DNA of 64,000 bases from Parastagonospora avenae f. sp. tritici 18332-5 (GCA_022559985.1 JAFJTR010000022.1:248001-312000); one strand, 5' to 3'. Positions 52,982-64,000 are shown, counted from the first letter of the stretch. The notes: generated by a model from the sequence alone, not told the origin. Program-made: numbers and translations.

Positions 52982-54231
52982 ATGGCTTCCGTGCCAGCAA
53001 AGTAAGCAGCACTATGTACACTGATGTTGCAATACTAACAGTCACCAGAAAGGTCCCGAAAACATATTCGCGACAAAAGCGCTCGCTCTACGATGAGGAG
53101 CCGCCCATCAAACGAAGACGCGTCGAACGTGCAGTAGACGCAGCCAAAGCCGATTCCCCCAAATCGCACTCGACTGGAAGACAAACAGACGACTCCGAGA
53201 ATCCCGTCGTCTCCTCAGAACCCCCTACATCAAGTCCTCAGAACTCGCCTGCAGTATGGTCGGACGAGGCACCACGGTCTAGTCCGCCATCTTCGCCTGT
53301 ACCTACCAGCTCCCCACCACCACTCCAGAAGCGTCGACCCGTCTTCTCTCTTTTCAGGAAGCAAGCCAAAAAACCTTCTGCCTCAACACCACCACTGTCA
53401 GAACGAAGTGATAATGACGCTCGAAGTCCGCCAGCAGCAGCGCCAGTGAAGACGAAACCAAAACACATGGTACAGATGCAGCTGGACTTGGCAAGTGAGT
53501 CGCGGAAGGCCTGTAAGACATGCGGTATGGAGTACATACCCTCGAACGCAGAGGATACGGCGCTACATCGGAAGTTTCACGCCATGAACGTGGGAGGAGT
53601 GGACTTCACAAAGGCTACAGTGGACCGGCTGAGGAAGAATCAGGTCTGGAGTGGAGGAGATGGGAGCTTCATCGTAGTCATCGGACGGAAAGATGCACTT
53701 GCTTTGCGCAACAAGACAAGCGACGTGCTGAAGGTCGTCAATACAGAGCTCGGGGCGGTACCAATAACGGATGAAGACTTGTGGAGTCAGACACGCGCCT
53801 TGACCGATGCGCGGAAAGATGGCTCGAGATCAACACCAGTCGATCGCTTCAAGACATACCTCTACATCCGGAGCCAGAAGTGCGTAGGCGTATGTCTCGC
53901 AGAGCGGATCTGGGAGGCTTATACCGTGCTAGCTCAGGACGATGCATCTGCTCAAATCCGCCAGCTCGCTACGGAGACACAAAGCTCGTCTATCTCGATC
54001 AGCACGGCAACATCACCTGCCCTACTAGGCATCTCGCGGATTTGGGCTTCGAACCAGCATCGCAAGCAAGGGATTGCTTCGAGACTGCTCGACTGCGCAA
54101 GGTCCGACTTCTTGTATGGGTTGACGGTCGAGAAGGAGCAAGTCGCGTTTAGCCAGCCTACGGAAAGTGGTGGGAACCTGGCACGGAGGTGGTTTAGATG
54201 CGAGGACGGATGGCATGTGTATATTGACTGA
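52982..54231 (+). CDS. ECO1: Cohesin acetyltransferase Eco1
   Basis: A 20-bp first exon (52982-53001, MASVPA) joins 53049-54231 across a 47-bp intron with a perfect ACTAAC branch point, giving 400 aa. A basic, Ser/Pro-rich N-terminal region (KRRRVERAVDAAK) precedes the C2H2 finger of the family, KACKTCGMEYIPSNAEDTALHRKFH, preceded by the short MQLDL motif. The C-terminal acetyltransferase part has LLGISRIWASNQHRKQGIASRLLDCAR and EKEQVAFSQPTESGGNLARRW. Eco1 acetylates the Smc3 subunit in S phase to establish sister-chromatid cohesion. Confidence 0.9.
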
Positions 54232-54633
54232 AGCCAGTACTTACCATGGTGATCATCGTAGGCATTTTAGAAGATACCCAATGTACCTTTTAATGAATAG
54301 CACAGCTGCACGACGCCCTTATCATCATCTGGTGAGCCACAAAATGCTTATCGCAACTTCCATACAGGAGACAGGGGTTCATGTACTTGGTCTTACTCCA
54401 CTTACATGACGGTGGAAATGAGGGGCGTACCGGCCAAGCACTGCGGCGTTTGTGGGGTGGGCTACAACGTTCGCTGTCACGGCTGTGCCTCCGGATCGTC
54501 CCAGCATGGATGTCGGCGTTGATGTTCTCGACACCCCGACATCAGCACCAGCAGTTGGGCATCGCGCGCGGTGCGGCAACAACCCAATCCTCTTCCGTGT
54601 ACATAGAACAATGCATTACTCTTAACTCGCAGC
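54232..54633. other. Intergenic between plus-strand genes
   Basis: 402 bp with no supported feature. Confidence 0.5.
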
Positions 54634-56480
54634 ATGTCATCCGGAAACCCATTCCGCGCGTCTCCTTCACACAACCCCGCGTCTGTTCCGCAGACTTCCT
54701 TTATCACCGCCGATAGCAGTGTGTCTGAGGACGGTGGTCGCTCCGGTATTACCTTACCTGCCTTGAACTTCATGCGTACCCCGAAGAATGAATAGGCAGT
54801 AATCGTGTTACAGGGCTCGAGGGTACCGGTGCGCCGCCGCAAAAGACAAAGAAACATGTTCGAATAACATCCAACACCACCTTCATCCCTCCGCATCCGG
54901 ACGATGGCTATGACGATTCACCGAGGTCGCCTGTCGCACAGCGTCTGGGCCAGAGCGAATATGTAAACCCATCGCCTGATGCGCAATCGGTGCAAGCTTC
55001 ATATCCAAACGTCTTCGCGGGGCAGTCGGGCGCGCAGACTAGCGGGGTTCAAGATATGGCAGCACCAGACATATGGGCAAGCCCAAGTAGGGGATACCAG
55101 GCGCCGCAGTCTGCGACATCTCCAAGCGGCGTTCCGGCCAATCCATTTTCGAGGACGCTGGCATCAATGGAGCCGCAGGAGAGGGACACGGGCGAGGAGC
55201 GGACTCCCGCGGAAAGAGCGGCTCTAGGCAACAGGGCTTCGTTGGACGTGGAAAGCTTTAAGAACCTGCTCATGACAGGCAAGCCAGGCCCTCGGTCTTC
55301 AACACAGTCCAGTCAGACTATGGCTTCCTCCACTGGTGTACCGGGCGGCGCGCAATTCGAGAGCAGCAGCACAGACACCTCATCCATATCATGGCAATCA
55401 TTATTCGAATCATCACAACACACACATGCCGAATCGCCTAGGACGTCATTCGAGATGGCAGAATCGGACGAGGATGAGAGCATGGGCCTGGTATCAGAAG
55501 TAAAGAAAGGAAAGAAGAAGCCACCGCCGGCGCCAAAGCATCGTCATGGAAAGCTTGTCACCCAGAGACAGCCCCAGACGGTGTCTTTCGAGAGCTTTTC
55601 TGCTTCTGAGCCTGCAGTGCCCTCCGTGGCAGCGCCGAAAGACAGCTCAGACACCAACAAGCCACTTCCGCCGACTCCGGTCGTGTCCCCCCAACAGCAG
55701 CACATCAGTTCGCAAGATACCTCACAACAGCGGCCACCACCGCTAAAGCAGCACTCCAGCGATTCGCTGCTGACACCAGAGGTATCGAAGCCGCAGAAGA
55801 GAGCGCCTCCCCCCGTACCTCTAGCTCGTAGGCAGAGTCAACTGCGCTCCTCCACGACAGCGAACCGATCGCGAAGCAACTCCTCCCTCACCATGACATC
55901 CCAGCACTCAATCGAAGCCCCACTCCTCAGTCCCACCCCAACCACCAAGGACCCCTTATCCGTCTCAAAATCTCCACCCCCACCTCCTCGCTCAAGACAC
56001 GGCGCCCGCTTGAAAGACACCAGCACATCCAGCGCCAACTCCTCCAGCACCGAGCTCCCCCAGCGCACCGCATCAATCCGCTCCACACAAGGCATCTCGT
56101 CCTCCAGACGCAGCACACTAGACTCCGAGCCTGCATCGCCCATGCGCCGCACATCATCCATCTCATCCTCCCGCATCGTCTCCAGCGAAAGCACGGGCAT
56201 GCCTCCTCCCCCACCACCTCCCCGTCGACGCCAATCAAACCGCTCGAGTCTGGATCAACAGCGCCCGACTATTCCCTCGTCGCCCAGCGAGAGCAGACGC
56301 ACGAGCGCGAGTATGGAGAATAATAAGCAGGCGAGCGTGGCGAGTGAGAATTCGCTGCGGCCGGTGGATGAGGCGGAGAGAGAGGGGGTGAAGGTGGGGG
56401 ATGCGAAGGGGATATTGGATGATATGGACAAGTTTCAGAGGGAGATTGAGGAGTTGATGAGGAGTACTGGGGCCAAGTAG
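54634..56480 (+). CDS. Ser/Pro-rich protein of unknown function with polyproline motifs
   Basis: Exon 1 starts at ATG 54634 (MSSGNPFRASPSHNP); exon 2 is 54814-56480. The donor is unresolved: 54734 (GTGGTC, 80-bp intron) or near 54776 (GTACCC, about 38 bp). Both keep phase, and the first gives a more usual intron length. The protein (about 589 aa) is mostly low-complexity. It has KKHVRITSNTTFIPPHP early, repeated basic-proline motifs (KKKPPPAPKHR, KRAPPPVPLAR, PPPPPRSRHGAR, PPPPPPRRRQSNR) of the SH3- or EVH1-binding kind, and a C-terminal helix GILDDMDKFQREIEELM. Binding to cytoskeletal SH3 proteins is inference. No domain is recognised. Confidence 0.72.
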
Positions 56481-57169
56481 GTGTGTTTTCAGCAGAGTGG
56501 ATGCAGTGTGTATGCCTGATTTGCGAATGGATGGAGCATGGTGGTTCACATATGGCGCAAGCTTGGCAGAAGAGAAGAAGAGGGACTGCTCTCAGGACGT
56601 TGAATACGATTCTTGCACACGAGCTGCCACTGCCATATGTTTGTACATGCCCTCCTGGTAACGCCGCTTGTTTATACTTTCCCTGATGAACGCATCGACC
56701 GCTCTGTTTCTTTGCATTCACGCTTTCTGGCACGGGCAAATTCACAATGGCACGCGCCTACTACGAAACTCCTGGTGCATCGCCGCGATGCACGTTACTA
56801 TTGAGGGGCAGCAGAGCGGCACAATGGTCATTGATATGATCACATGTAGAACGAGAGCAGCGAGCATGTTGGAGTATATCACGATCACGGTCAGCCAAGG
56901 CGAAGGGAATGCACCACATCCACGAGCAGCAAGAGTATCAAGAAAGCGTGACCGGGTCACTTTTTTATTAGGCATCGAGAAGAGCTGTAACATGCTAGCC
57001 ATGCAATAGCTGTCCGTCAATGATGAACTCCATCCTCCAGAAAATCGACAAATGCAGAAGCTTGCATGAAATGTATCATCTGTGTCGACATGTCATCAAA
57101 ACGGGAATGATGCCAGGCCTTATCCTATGGACATCGACCACAATGTGGCACGAAACAGTGAGTGAGCGC
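56481..57169. other. 3'-to-3' spacer
   Basis: 689 bp between convergent genes. Short open frames here have no coding character. Confidence 0.5.
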
Positions 57170-57746
57170 CTAGACGAGGGCAGCCATGGCAACCACGAAC
57201 GAGCCCAGACTGATGAGAGGCGTCGCGATGGCAGCACCAGCGGTTGAGACCTCAGAAGGAGTGGGAGTGCCGGGCTGCGAGCTCATGGCGGCGGTGGTAG
57301 AGGGAGCTGGGGTGGTGACAGATCCAGTGTAGGATGCAACACTGCTGACCGCGGGAGAGGTGGCGGAAGATTCAGCCGGACCAGAAGGAGCCGGGGGAGG
57401 AACCTCGCCAGACGAAGCCGGAGGCGCAGGTGGGACATCAGCCGACGAGGCGGGAGGAGTAGGCGGCACCTCAGCGGACGAGGCAGGGGGAGAAGGCGGA
57501 ACCTCGACGGTCGAAGCGGGAGGAGTGGGCGCAGTGTAAACTGGAGGAGGCGCAACAGGTCCGGTAGGCGACGCGCAAGCAGTGACCGTGTTGGTGACGG
57601 TGACGGTGACAGCAGCCGCGCAAGAGGCGGGAGCTGGAGGAAGATTAGCTTGTGCAATTGCAAGTTGAGGTGGTGAGCTCACTGTCAGCGACGACGACGG
57701 CAGCAACGAGCGCAGCAATGGCGAGGAGCTTCTTGAAACCGAGCAT
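57170..57746 (-). CDS. Small secreted, proline-rich, probably GPI-anchored surface protein
   Basis: Exons 57746-57683 and 57633-57170 (49-bp intron) give 175 aa. A strong signal peptide (MLGFKKLLAIAALVAAVVVA) is encoded by exon 1. The mature start has CAAAVTVTVTNTVTAC, with only two cysteines. A tandem block of ~11 residues of the form VPP-x-PPASSAE repeats about four times. A Ser/Thr-rich stalk and a hydrophobic C-terminus (TPLISLGSFVVAMAALV) after small residues (STAGAA) suggest GPI anchoring. The unspliced frame starting further in would lack the signal peptide. A TATAAAT box lies at 57894-57900. Likely a cell-wall protein. Confidence 0.8.
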
Positions 57747-58611
57747 GATAGCGGTGATAAGTGCTTTGGTGTTTGTGGATGAGGTAGAGCTGGTGTAAGA
57801 TGTTGACTTGCAATTGATGTAAATCAGAGAATGGGGTGGTTGGGGTTGGGGTCGTGGAGAAGAAGAAGAGGCGGAGGAGGTGGGGCGTGGGCAATTTATA
57901 TGGCAGGAGCAAACGCGGCGGCGGCGAAAAATTGTCGCCTATGAGATAACACGCGATTGGAAGGCAGCAGATCGTTATCGAACAGGATCGAAAGTGAAGG
58001 GGAGCGAGCGAGCTTTGGGAAAGAGCGGCAGGCGCGTGTTTATGTACCGTGTGGCAGGCGTACTTGTGTCACCACCTTGACCACACAGAGCGTCAGTGCC
58101 GTCGCGCAGATGCAATCTGCCTATTGACCCGTTCCAAGCATGTACCCAATAATACCCTTCTATCGAGGTGATGGTGTGCCAATACGATCACCGCGGCTGG
58201 CTTGCGGCACATGCCATCGTGGAACCGCGAGGGTGAAGGAGCAATCACGTGTTGCTGTCTCTTCTTCCAGCCTGCGTATGCCTCTGCGCAAGAAATCGCG
58301 CAATGACGTAGGCGTAATCTTCGGATACCTCAACATTTCGTAATAACGTGCTCAAGCTTTCCGTATTTGTTTGTTGTGATTTGCAGCGCGCCTTCTGCTG
58401 CTGCCCGTTTGCACCAAAGCTTGGCACGCCTGCCCTCCGATCATAAAGTTTGTGCGACTCTTAAACCCTTCTCTTCTCCACCGACCTCCTACACTCGTTT
58501 ACCACATTCTCGCTCACCCAGCAATTGGCCTTGCCTCTGCTTTCTTTGCCCTCACTCCCCAAGTACACTCTTTAATCCTTTCCCATCACCACCAGGTACA
58601 CGATTCCGATC
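57747..58611. promoter_or_regulatory. Divergent promoter region of two GPI-protein genes, with a TATA box
   Basis: 865 bp between divergent starts. On the minus strand TATAAAT lies at 57894-57900, about 150 bp before the start of the proline-rich gene. The plus side ends in a pyrimidine-rich leader (about 58461-58600: CCTTCTCTTCTCC, CTCACTCCCC) directly before the second gene. Confidence 0.6.
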
Positions 58612-60133
58612 ATGAAGGTCCTCCAGCTCGCCGCCCTCTTCGGAGGCGCTGTCTCTGCAGCCAATCCTCTCGTCCTTCGCAATGGTGAGTACATTGCATT
58701 ACATCCAGTCTCCTTGAGCTGCCTCACTCTTGCTCGCTGCTCGTACGGGCAAGATACGATTCCATCCGCATCTCTGTTCCCATTCAATGGCGAATCTTCT
58801 AACACGGAAACAGGTGATCGACGCGATGTCGCCTCGACCACAACTGAGGTCATTCTCGTCACCTCAACTTCCGTTCATACGTCGTTGTGCACTGTTCCTG
58901 CAGACTGTCCCGCTGGTGCCACGGTCTTGCTCACGTCCACCACGGTCGTGGCCACCACCACCACCATCTGTTCGACTCCTGGTGCGGTAATTCCTCCTGT
59001 TGGAGCCTCAACCGTGCCAATCAGCAGCTCGGCCTTGCCCATCGCTTCCACTCCCGTCAACACCGCCACCGTGAGCGAGCTCCCAGGCCGGCCTTGCCCT
59101 GTCTTGGGACCTGGTCTTCCGCAGGTCTCAATCTCGGGCTGTGTGATTGCATCAGAGGCTCCTTCAGCCTCTCGTACGCTCCCGGCTCCGGCTTTCTCGG
59201 TTAGCATGATCTCTGGCTCGTCAATTGAGAGCACCATTAGCATCGTCTCCCCGACTGCAACACCCTCTGGTGCCGTGCCTCCTCAGCCGAGCATTGTCAC
59301 CAATCTGAGCTCGTCTGCCACTGATGCCACCTCTGTTTCCGCCTCAAGCCCTGCTAGCAGTCCTGCAGTACCCTCGAACACATTCACGGATGCTACTCAG
59401 GTTTCATTCCCAGTTGGAACACCATCTAACGGTTATGCTTCCAGCCCAGTTGGCAGCTCTGCCACTCCATCGAACACTTTCACAGATGCTACTCATGTGT
59501 CGCTCCCCACTGCATCAGCTTCGAGCGGATACAGCTGGCCTTCTGGCCCCGCCAGCTCGGGTGTTCCCTCAAGCTCCAACACCGACGCAATCTCGTTTTC
59601 GTCTGCACCCGCCACCACAGGCTCGGTTGTCACTCCTGTTCCAGGACCCTCGGGCAGCGCTTCTGAGTACACAACCATCTCTGGCACTCACCCAACCCTG
59701 AGGTCGACCACGTCCGGGAACTCTGGTCTTCCTACCCCACCAGTCGAGTCGGATTCCACCGTCGATAGCACTGTTAGGGTCACGAGCTATCAGACAACGA
59801 CCTCGGTCGTCACAGTTCCAGCGGAGTCCAGCGCGCCCAATGTTACCAACACCAACACCAACGTTGAAGCTACCGTCATCAGCACCGCGACCGGTGTTTC
59901 CGGTTACCCCTCTTCTGGGTAAGTCACGATTTCCTCACTCATCCTCACCATTGGACAGCATCACTAACTCTTTCATCAGATATGGGTATCCTTCTGGAAC
60001 ACTCAACGGTACCATTGTCTCGCCCAAGCCTACGTACAGCGAGGTCCCCGTCAACATGGGCCAGATCATCGGTGCCGGAAAGAGCTCTATTGCAGCTATC
60101 GTGGTCGCTCTCACTTTCGCCCACTTCGCATGA
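58612..60133 (+). CDS. Secreted Ser/Thr-rich, GPI-anchored mucin-like protein
   Basis: Exons 58612-58684, 58814-59918 and 59980-60133 give 443 aa. Exon 1 encodes the signal peptide (MKVLQLAALFGGAVSA). The first intron is 129 bp, a multiple of three, and has no in-frame stop, so the frame stays open if it is retained. Four cysteines occur early (SLCTVPADCPAG, TTICSTPG) and two more at RPCPV and SGCVI. The rest is Ser/Thr/Pro-rich with a duplicated block SNTFTDAT-Q/H-VS. The end has VNMGQIIGAGKSSIAAIVVALTFAHFA, a GPI signal. The protein is probably heavily O-mannosylated at the cell surface. Confidence 0.83.
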
Positions 60134-61583
60134 ACTTCGGTACACACATCCGAACACACAGTGCAGTATCCATCGTGGTCTGTGCCAACCGCGTGGTTTT
60201 GCGGCAGGGCGTTGGGGTATTCGTGCATCGCCCGTCGCGGCTAGCATTGCTGGAGCGATTCAACTACACATACTTATAGTATAGTTCACGACTGATAGGT
60301 TTATGATCGTCCTATGGCTGTTTGTTTCCTAGCTAGATAGGGTTTCTTCTCACATGTACTACAAGTTACGAGCGGCCAAAAGTCTAGCATGTAATATTGA
60401 AAAAAGCTTTAGTATGGCCGCAAGTCTTGTCTTTGATCATTTGTGATGACTTCTGATGCATTCGTTTTGAGATATAGCGTGGTCAGTGCACCAGCTCCTT
60501 TGTATATAGAAATAAGGTTAAAAAGAATGCGTTGCGGCTGTGAGCGATTCTGCAAGACCAATCTTGCTGTGTAGCAACTTTTGGTGACTTGATATTGGTA
60601 TGCGGCGCAGAGAGTGTAATGTGATCTTGAGCATCGGCGGCAGCGTGCAGGCGTACCATCCTACACTCCCTCGGCGTGCTGGATCTTTCTAGAGCCAAGG
60701 ACATCACAGCATCGGATACCGACTGCCCAGGGACATCCTAGACATACTCACCCCTGCAACAGATATTCCCTCGCCGCGCTACTAGAGCCGATATCCTTAC
60801 TTCGGCCGGTAGAAACAACGCTCAGAAAATAAGCGGTGTGAGAACACGAGCACATGTTGCTCCATTAGGACGAGCCCGGAACTCTATCTAACTAAGCCTC
60901 ATTCGATATCACGACGCTAGTATTTTCTACGTCGCAGTTCCTACCAAGACCCTGTGCGCGCACAGCAACAACACAACGATTCACGTGCAGAAAATCTTCT
61001 GCGATTCAGATCAGTGAACCTTGTCCTGTATCAACAGTAGAAATTTCGGGATTTCAGTTTATTGTTGTGGAGTAGTGGAGTAGTGGAACGTAGAGTTCGA
61101 GTTAATTTTTAGGGGTCAAACCCAGAAAACACGAGCATCTGTTATTGTGTGACTTTGCGTGGTCTTTTTGCTAATACGCGTGCGATAGAATGCAAAGCAG
61201 GACTATTGCCATAACACGTCTGTTCAAAAATCCTCCCTGTGTTGTACCCTGTCTTTCCATAGTAAGCACTACGAGATAGTCAGGGCTTCTGCGTAAGACG
61301 AGACTCATGGCATAGTAATGATACCGAGAAGGGCCTTCTAAGTGAGTAACACGGGTTGAGCTACTATGGTAATGATAGTGAAACCACCTGTTCTTCACCG
61401 TTGGACGCAGTCATTACCAAGACGAGGCATCAACAGCGAGTCGGCGTCTCACTCGATTCCATCTGTATATAAAGCCATACAGTCCAGCCCACAACTTCTT
61501 CACAACAATCCAAACTCCCCTCCAACTCTTCCAAAACACCAACTTCCAAAACCTAACTCAACCAGTCTTCCGACTCTTTCATC
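60134..61583. other. Intergenic region, 1.45 kb, gene-free, with a TATA box near its end
   Basis: No open frame is supported over 1.4 kb, one of the largest gaps in the window. At 61466-61474 TATATAAAG lies 118 bp before the start of the small secreted protein gene, followed by a C/A-rich leader (61500-61570) with CCAAAAC-type repeats. I looked for tRNA or transposon features and support none. Confidence 0.55.
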
Positions 61584-61860
61584 ATGAAGGTTTCCATCAT
61601 GTCAATTGCCTTTGGCACTCTTGGCCTCGCCTCCAAGAACATTCTCCAACTGGAGAAGAATTCCATTCACGCGCGCGCAGCATGTCAGCCTATCGAAGGG
61701 GGTGTTGGTTGTCAAGCCTACATCGATGAAGATGGCCAATGCTGCTGCACTGGGTGCACTCCAGTAAGTACACTCTCTGCTCTGAGATCAGAGTGGGCAG
61801 TACGTATGACGATACTAATACATGTCGTAGGCTGGTTGCGCGCACATTTGCGCCAACTAA
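61584..61860 (+). CDS. Small secreted cysteine-rich protein, 69 aa
   Basis: Exons 61584-61763 and 61831-61860 are joined across a 67-bp intron (GTAAGT donor, TACTAAT branch point, TAG acceptor). The product has a weak hydrophobic signal (MKVSIMSIAFGTLGLA), a short charged segment (LEKNSIHAR), then about 35 residues with eight cysteines, including a CCC run (GQCCCTGC). The last 9 residues (AGCAHICAN) come from exon 2 and carry two of the cysteines; without splicing the frame runs on to 132 aa with no sense. A TATATAAAG box lies 118 bp upstream. It has the form of small secreted effector-like or defence-like proteins, with no family recognised. Function is unknown. Confidence 0.75.
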
Positions 61861-62360
61861 ATGGCTCCGTAAGAAGGGGAGAGTCGGCCAGATGTACGTC
61901 TTGGGTTTCCAATCCTAGACGTGCTCTTCAGTCTTGCGAGCCTGATATCAGCTATCAGGTTGCGGTTGGGGCATGCGAGTAGTTGGAGTCGGCCAGCTGT
62001 GTCGTCATGAGTTGGAGAGTCTACGTAGTGGTGCTACCTATGTGATAGCAGCATGTATATATCAAGCCTTATGCGAAGAGGAAAATCTGGTCTTCCCCAA
62101 GCTGGCTGTGGTCGTCTTCTTGTCCTCGTGCATTGACCATAATGATGTACTATGAGTGATGCTGACCCCTGATGAGGTCCTCATTTGCCCAAGATTTGAA
62201 TGTGCGCTCCTTGAAACATGATGTTGCACAACTGATCGGCGCAGTATAGACCTCTCGTTTGAAGATCGCTGCATATTTGCACGCCGAGCCAGGGTCACAT
62301 CGAGATGGAGACGGAGTAGACTGATCGGGTATCGAGCGGACTCTTCAAAATTGTTTCGTT
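61861..62360. other. 3'-to-3' spacer
   Basis: 500 bp between the small secreted protein and the glycosyltransferase. No supported feature. Confidence 0.5.
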
Positions 62361-63575
62361 TCAAACATGTGCCCACCCATTGTCAGAGAGCAACTGCATC
62401 TCATCGATGATGCAAACCTCTCCAGTTTCTTTCTCCTCCGTTGTACGTCTCCATGCATCAACTCGGCTCCGCACTTTCCATTCTGCTGTCCGAGTCGACG
62501 TTATCCACCGCCGGATACGGTTCTCCCATAAGGCTGTATAGGTCCTGAAGGACGACCGAAGAATCGCTTGCGGGTGCACTGCCTCGTATGCTTCCCCGCT
62601 GTATCCTACTCGAACTTGGGGATTTACATACGTTCGCTTCTCCTTCGTGTGCAGAGGATTGTCGACGTGGATCAAACAGCATTCTGATCCTTCCAGATGC
62701 GAGGATGCGAGCGAGTCTGGAATGCCCCGGAATTGTAGTTTGCCTGAAACGAAAGGCTCAGCGGGCATTGCGACCATGCCGTTCCAGCAACTAGCCACTG
62801 GCGTAGGAGCATTCGCTAGCATTGCCTGACGCGACTCTTTACCTCGGAAGTACGGCCATGTCTGCATGAGCATTCCATGGCCTTCCGTGTCTCTTAGGGC
62901 AAATGTATCGTAAAACTGCGGAGGTCGGCTGAAGTCTAGCGAGCAAGCAGCTGCATAGTCCCCGTTGTTTGTGTTCAGCAGATGAAGAACGTCCTTGGTT
63001 GAAAAGACGACGTCGTTAAGGAACAGAACCTTGTCGAACTTTTGACCCTGTCGAGATAGCTCCAAGAGAGGCTCCAGTGACCAATTGCGTAGTCGGGACA
63101 AGTATGGTATCCGCCGTAGTTTCTTTCCTGACGCCGTGTCTACCCATCCAGTCGTCTTCTTCTCTTCCGCAATTGACAATTCGTCTACGTGGGTAGTGTT
63201 GGAGAACGTAATGTTGCGTCTGACATTGTACGCTCCAAGCTTGTTGTCAAGCTCACTCAACGCGCCTTTGGTTTCATCCCAACTCCCACTCTCATATACT
63301 GTGACATAAATATTTTCCTTCCCAAGCTCTTTTGCCAGCTCTACCACTGCATCATTCCAATGGCTGCGCAAAATCTTCTCGTTGTTCCAATGTATACTGG
63401 CGATGTATATTCGCTCAGTCGTTCGTGGAGCGGGCGCGGTTTCGGCTGCAATGCTCGATTGGTAGTGTAGGATGTGGCTGACGTCGAATAAGGCAAGGAG
63501 GACGAATGCAAGGAGTAGGGCCTGTCTCACGGGGCGGCGGCGAAGGGGTCGGGGCAGGTGGACAGGAAATGACAT
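62361..63575 (-). CDS. CAP59-family glycosyltransferase (GT69, alpha-1,3-mannosyltransferase type)
   Basis: A single exon of 404 aa. A basic N-terminus (PRPLRRRPVRQ) and one membrane anchor (ALLLAFVLLALFDVSHIL) give type II Golgi topology. The catalytic domain has IYIASIHWNNEKILR, YVTVYESGSWDETKGAL, RIPYLSRLRNWSLEPL, KVLFLNDVVFSTKDVLHLL and YAAACSLDFSRPPQFYDTFALRD, the block typical of CAP59/CMT1 proteins. SECCLIHVDNPL is also conserved. In Cryptococcus members act in capsule synthesis; in ascomycetes they are thought to act on cell-surface glycans. Acceptor unknown. Confidence 0.9.
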   Translation of the reverse strand: MSFPVHLPRPLRRRPVRQALLLAFVLLALFDVSHILHYQSSIAAETAPAPRTTERIYIASIHWNNEKILRSHWNDAVVELAKELGKENIYVTVYESGSWDETKGALSELDNKLGAYNVRRNITFSNTTHVDELSIAEEKKTTGWVDTASGKKLRRIPYLSRLRNWSLEPLLELSRQGQKFDKVLFLNDVVFSTKDVLHLLNTNNGDYAAACSLDFSRPPQFYDTFALRDTEGHGMLMQTWPYFRGKESRQAMLANAPTPVASCWNGMVAMPAEPFVSGKLQFRGIPDSLASSHLEGSECCLIHVDNPLHTKEKRTYVNPQVRVGYSGEAYEAVHPQAILRSSFRTYTALWENRIRRWITSTRTAEWKVRSRVDAWRRTTEEKETGEVCIIDEMQLLSDNGWAHV

Positions 63576-64000
63576 CGCTGTGTCCCAGTACCAAGCGACA
63601 TGCTGTTTGGTCGTCGGACTGGTGATGGTGAAAGGTGGATAGACGCGACGCGCAGGGATTGTTGACGTAAGCGGAGGTCCACGGGTAGCGAAGTGGGGCT
63701 GGGGACACGGGAAGCTGTGGGGCGGCCGAGAGCCTCAACGACTGACCACCACACGAGAGACGGAAGAAGAATGCTGTTCCGCATTATAACCCAAGCGTGT
63801 TTTTGATTTGAAGTTGAGGAACAATTGCAAGCATCCAAATGTCATATTCTGCTGGTTTATGAAGTCATGAACCATTTTCCTCACGAACCTCACCTGGGCA
63901 CTCATGCATCTGAGTGTTGCACGCAGTAGACCTCAGGTGCACCCAACACAAGAACCACTACATAGTCTTTGATTGCTAATTTAGGCATGGGCGGGAAGTT
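63576..64000. other. Terminal intergenic region
   Basis: 425 bp up to the window edge, holding the glycosyltransferase promoter. Nothing else is evident. Confidence 0.45.

Noticed and set aside
60134..61583. Possible tRNA or transposon remnant in the long gene-free region
   Set aside because: No cloverleaf, A/B box pair, terminal repeats or transposase fragment could be recognised by eye.

Overview
This window is nuclear DNA of a filamentous ascomycete (Pezizomycotina). A Dothideomycetes-like mould is my best guess, but that is inference only. The evidence is compact genes with mostly 43-102 bp GT-AG introns, CTAAC/CTAAT/CTGAC-type branch points just upstream of the acceptors, and fungus-specific families: a HET-domain protein, a LaeA-like methyltransferase, a Zn2Cys6 factor, a CAP59-type glycosyltransferase, a QDE-1-type RNA-dependent RNA polymerase and Ser/Thr-rich GPI proteins. 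I see no bacterial, viral or organellar segment, no CRISPR array, no rRNA and no convincing tRNA.

Layout. 1-5.6 kb: the 3' end of APC1, an eight-exon LaeA-like methyltransferase, an F-box protein, and two tandem arrays in front of the F-box gene. 5.9-19.6 kb: a housekeeping block with a MICOS subunit and mitochondrial intermediate peptidase (divergent pair), GPI1 with a tiny membrane-protein gene only 32 bp upstream, a NUP42-like CCCH/FG nucleoporin, a DEAH-box helicase and a KEL3-like kelch protein. 20.0-31.1 kb is accessory in character: a secreted type-B carboxylesterase, a Zn2Cys6 regulator broken by five in-frame stops, an S33 aminopeptidase, an FAD monooxygenase, a pyroglutamyl peptidase and a HET-domain protein. 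32.2-44.2 kb: MED9, cofactor-independent phosphoglycerate mutase, a CaM-kinase-like kinase, homocysteine S-methyltransferase, a fungal protein of unknown function, a MED11-like protein and TAF5. 45.2-54.2 kb: an RNA-dependent RNA polymerase, mitochondrial ClpP with a divergent unknown protein, a GNAT acetyltransferase and the cohesin acetyltransferase ECO1. 54.6-64 kb: a proline-rich protein of unknown function, two divergent GPI-anchored surface proteins, a 69-aa cysteine-rich secreted protein and a CAP59-family glycosyltransferase.

Common themes. Several genes serve RNA polymerase II transcription (MED9, MED11-like, TAF5). Others serve mitochondrial quality control and membrane architecture (MIC27, OCT1, CLPP), GPI-anchor synthesis and GPI-anchored products, and genome defence (RdRP, plus a pseudogene whose stops all fit C-to-T change). 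No classical secondary-metabolite cluster core gene is visible.

Exon-intron structures were worked out by hand from splice consensus, reading-frame phase and recalled family motifs. Nothing was searched against a database, so family names rest on recognised motifs.
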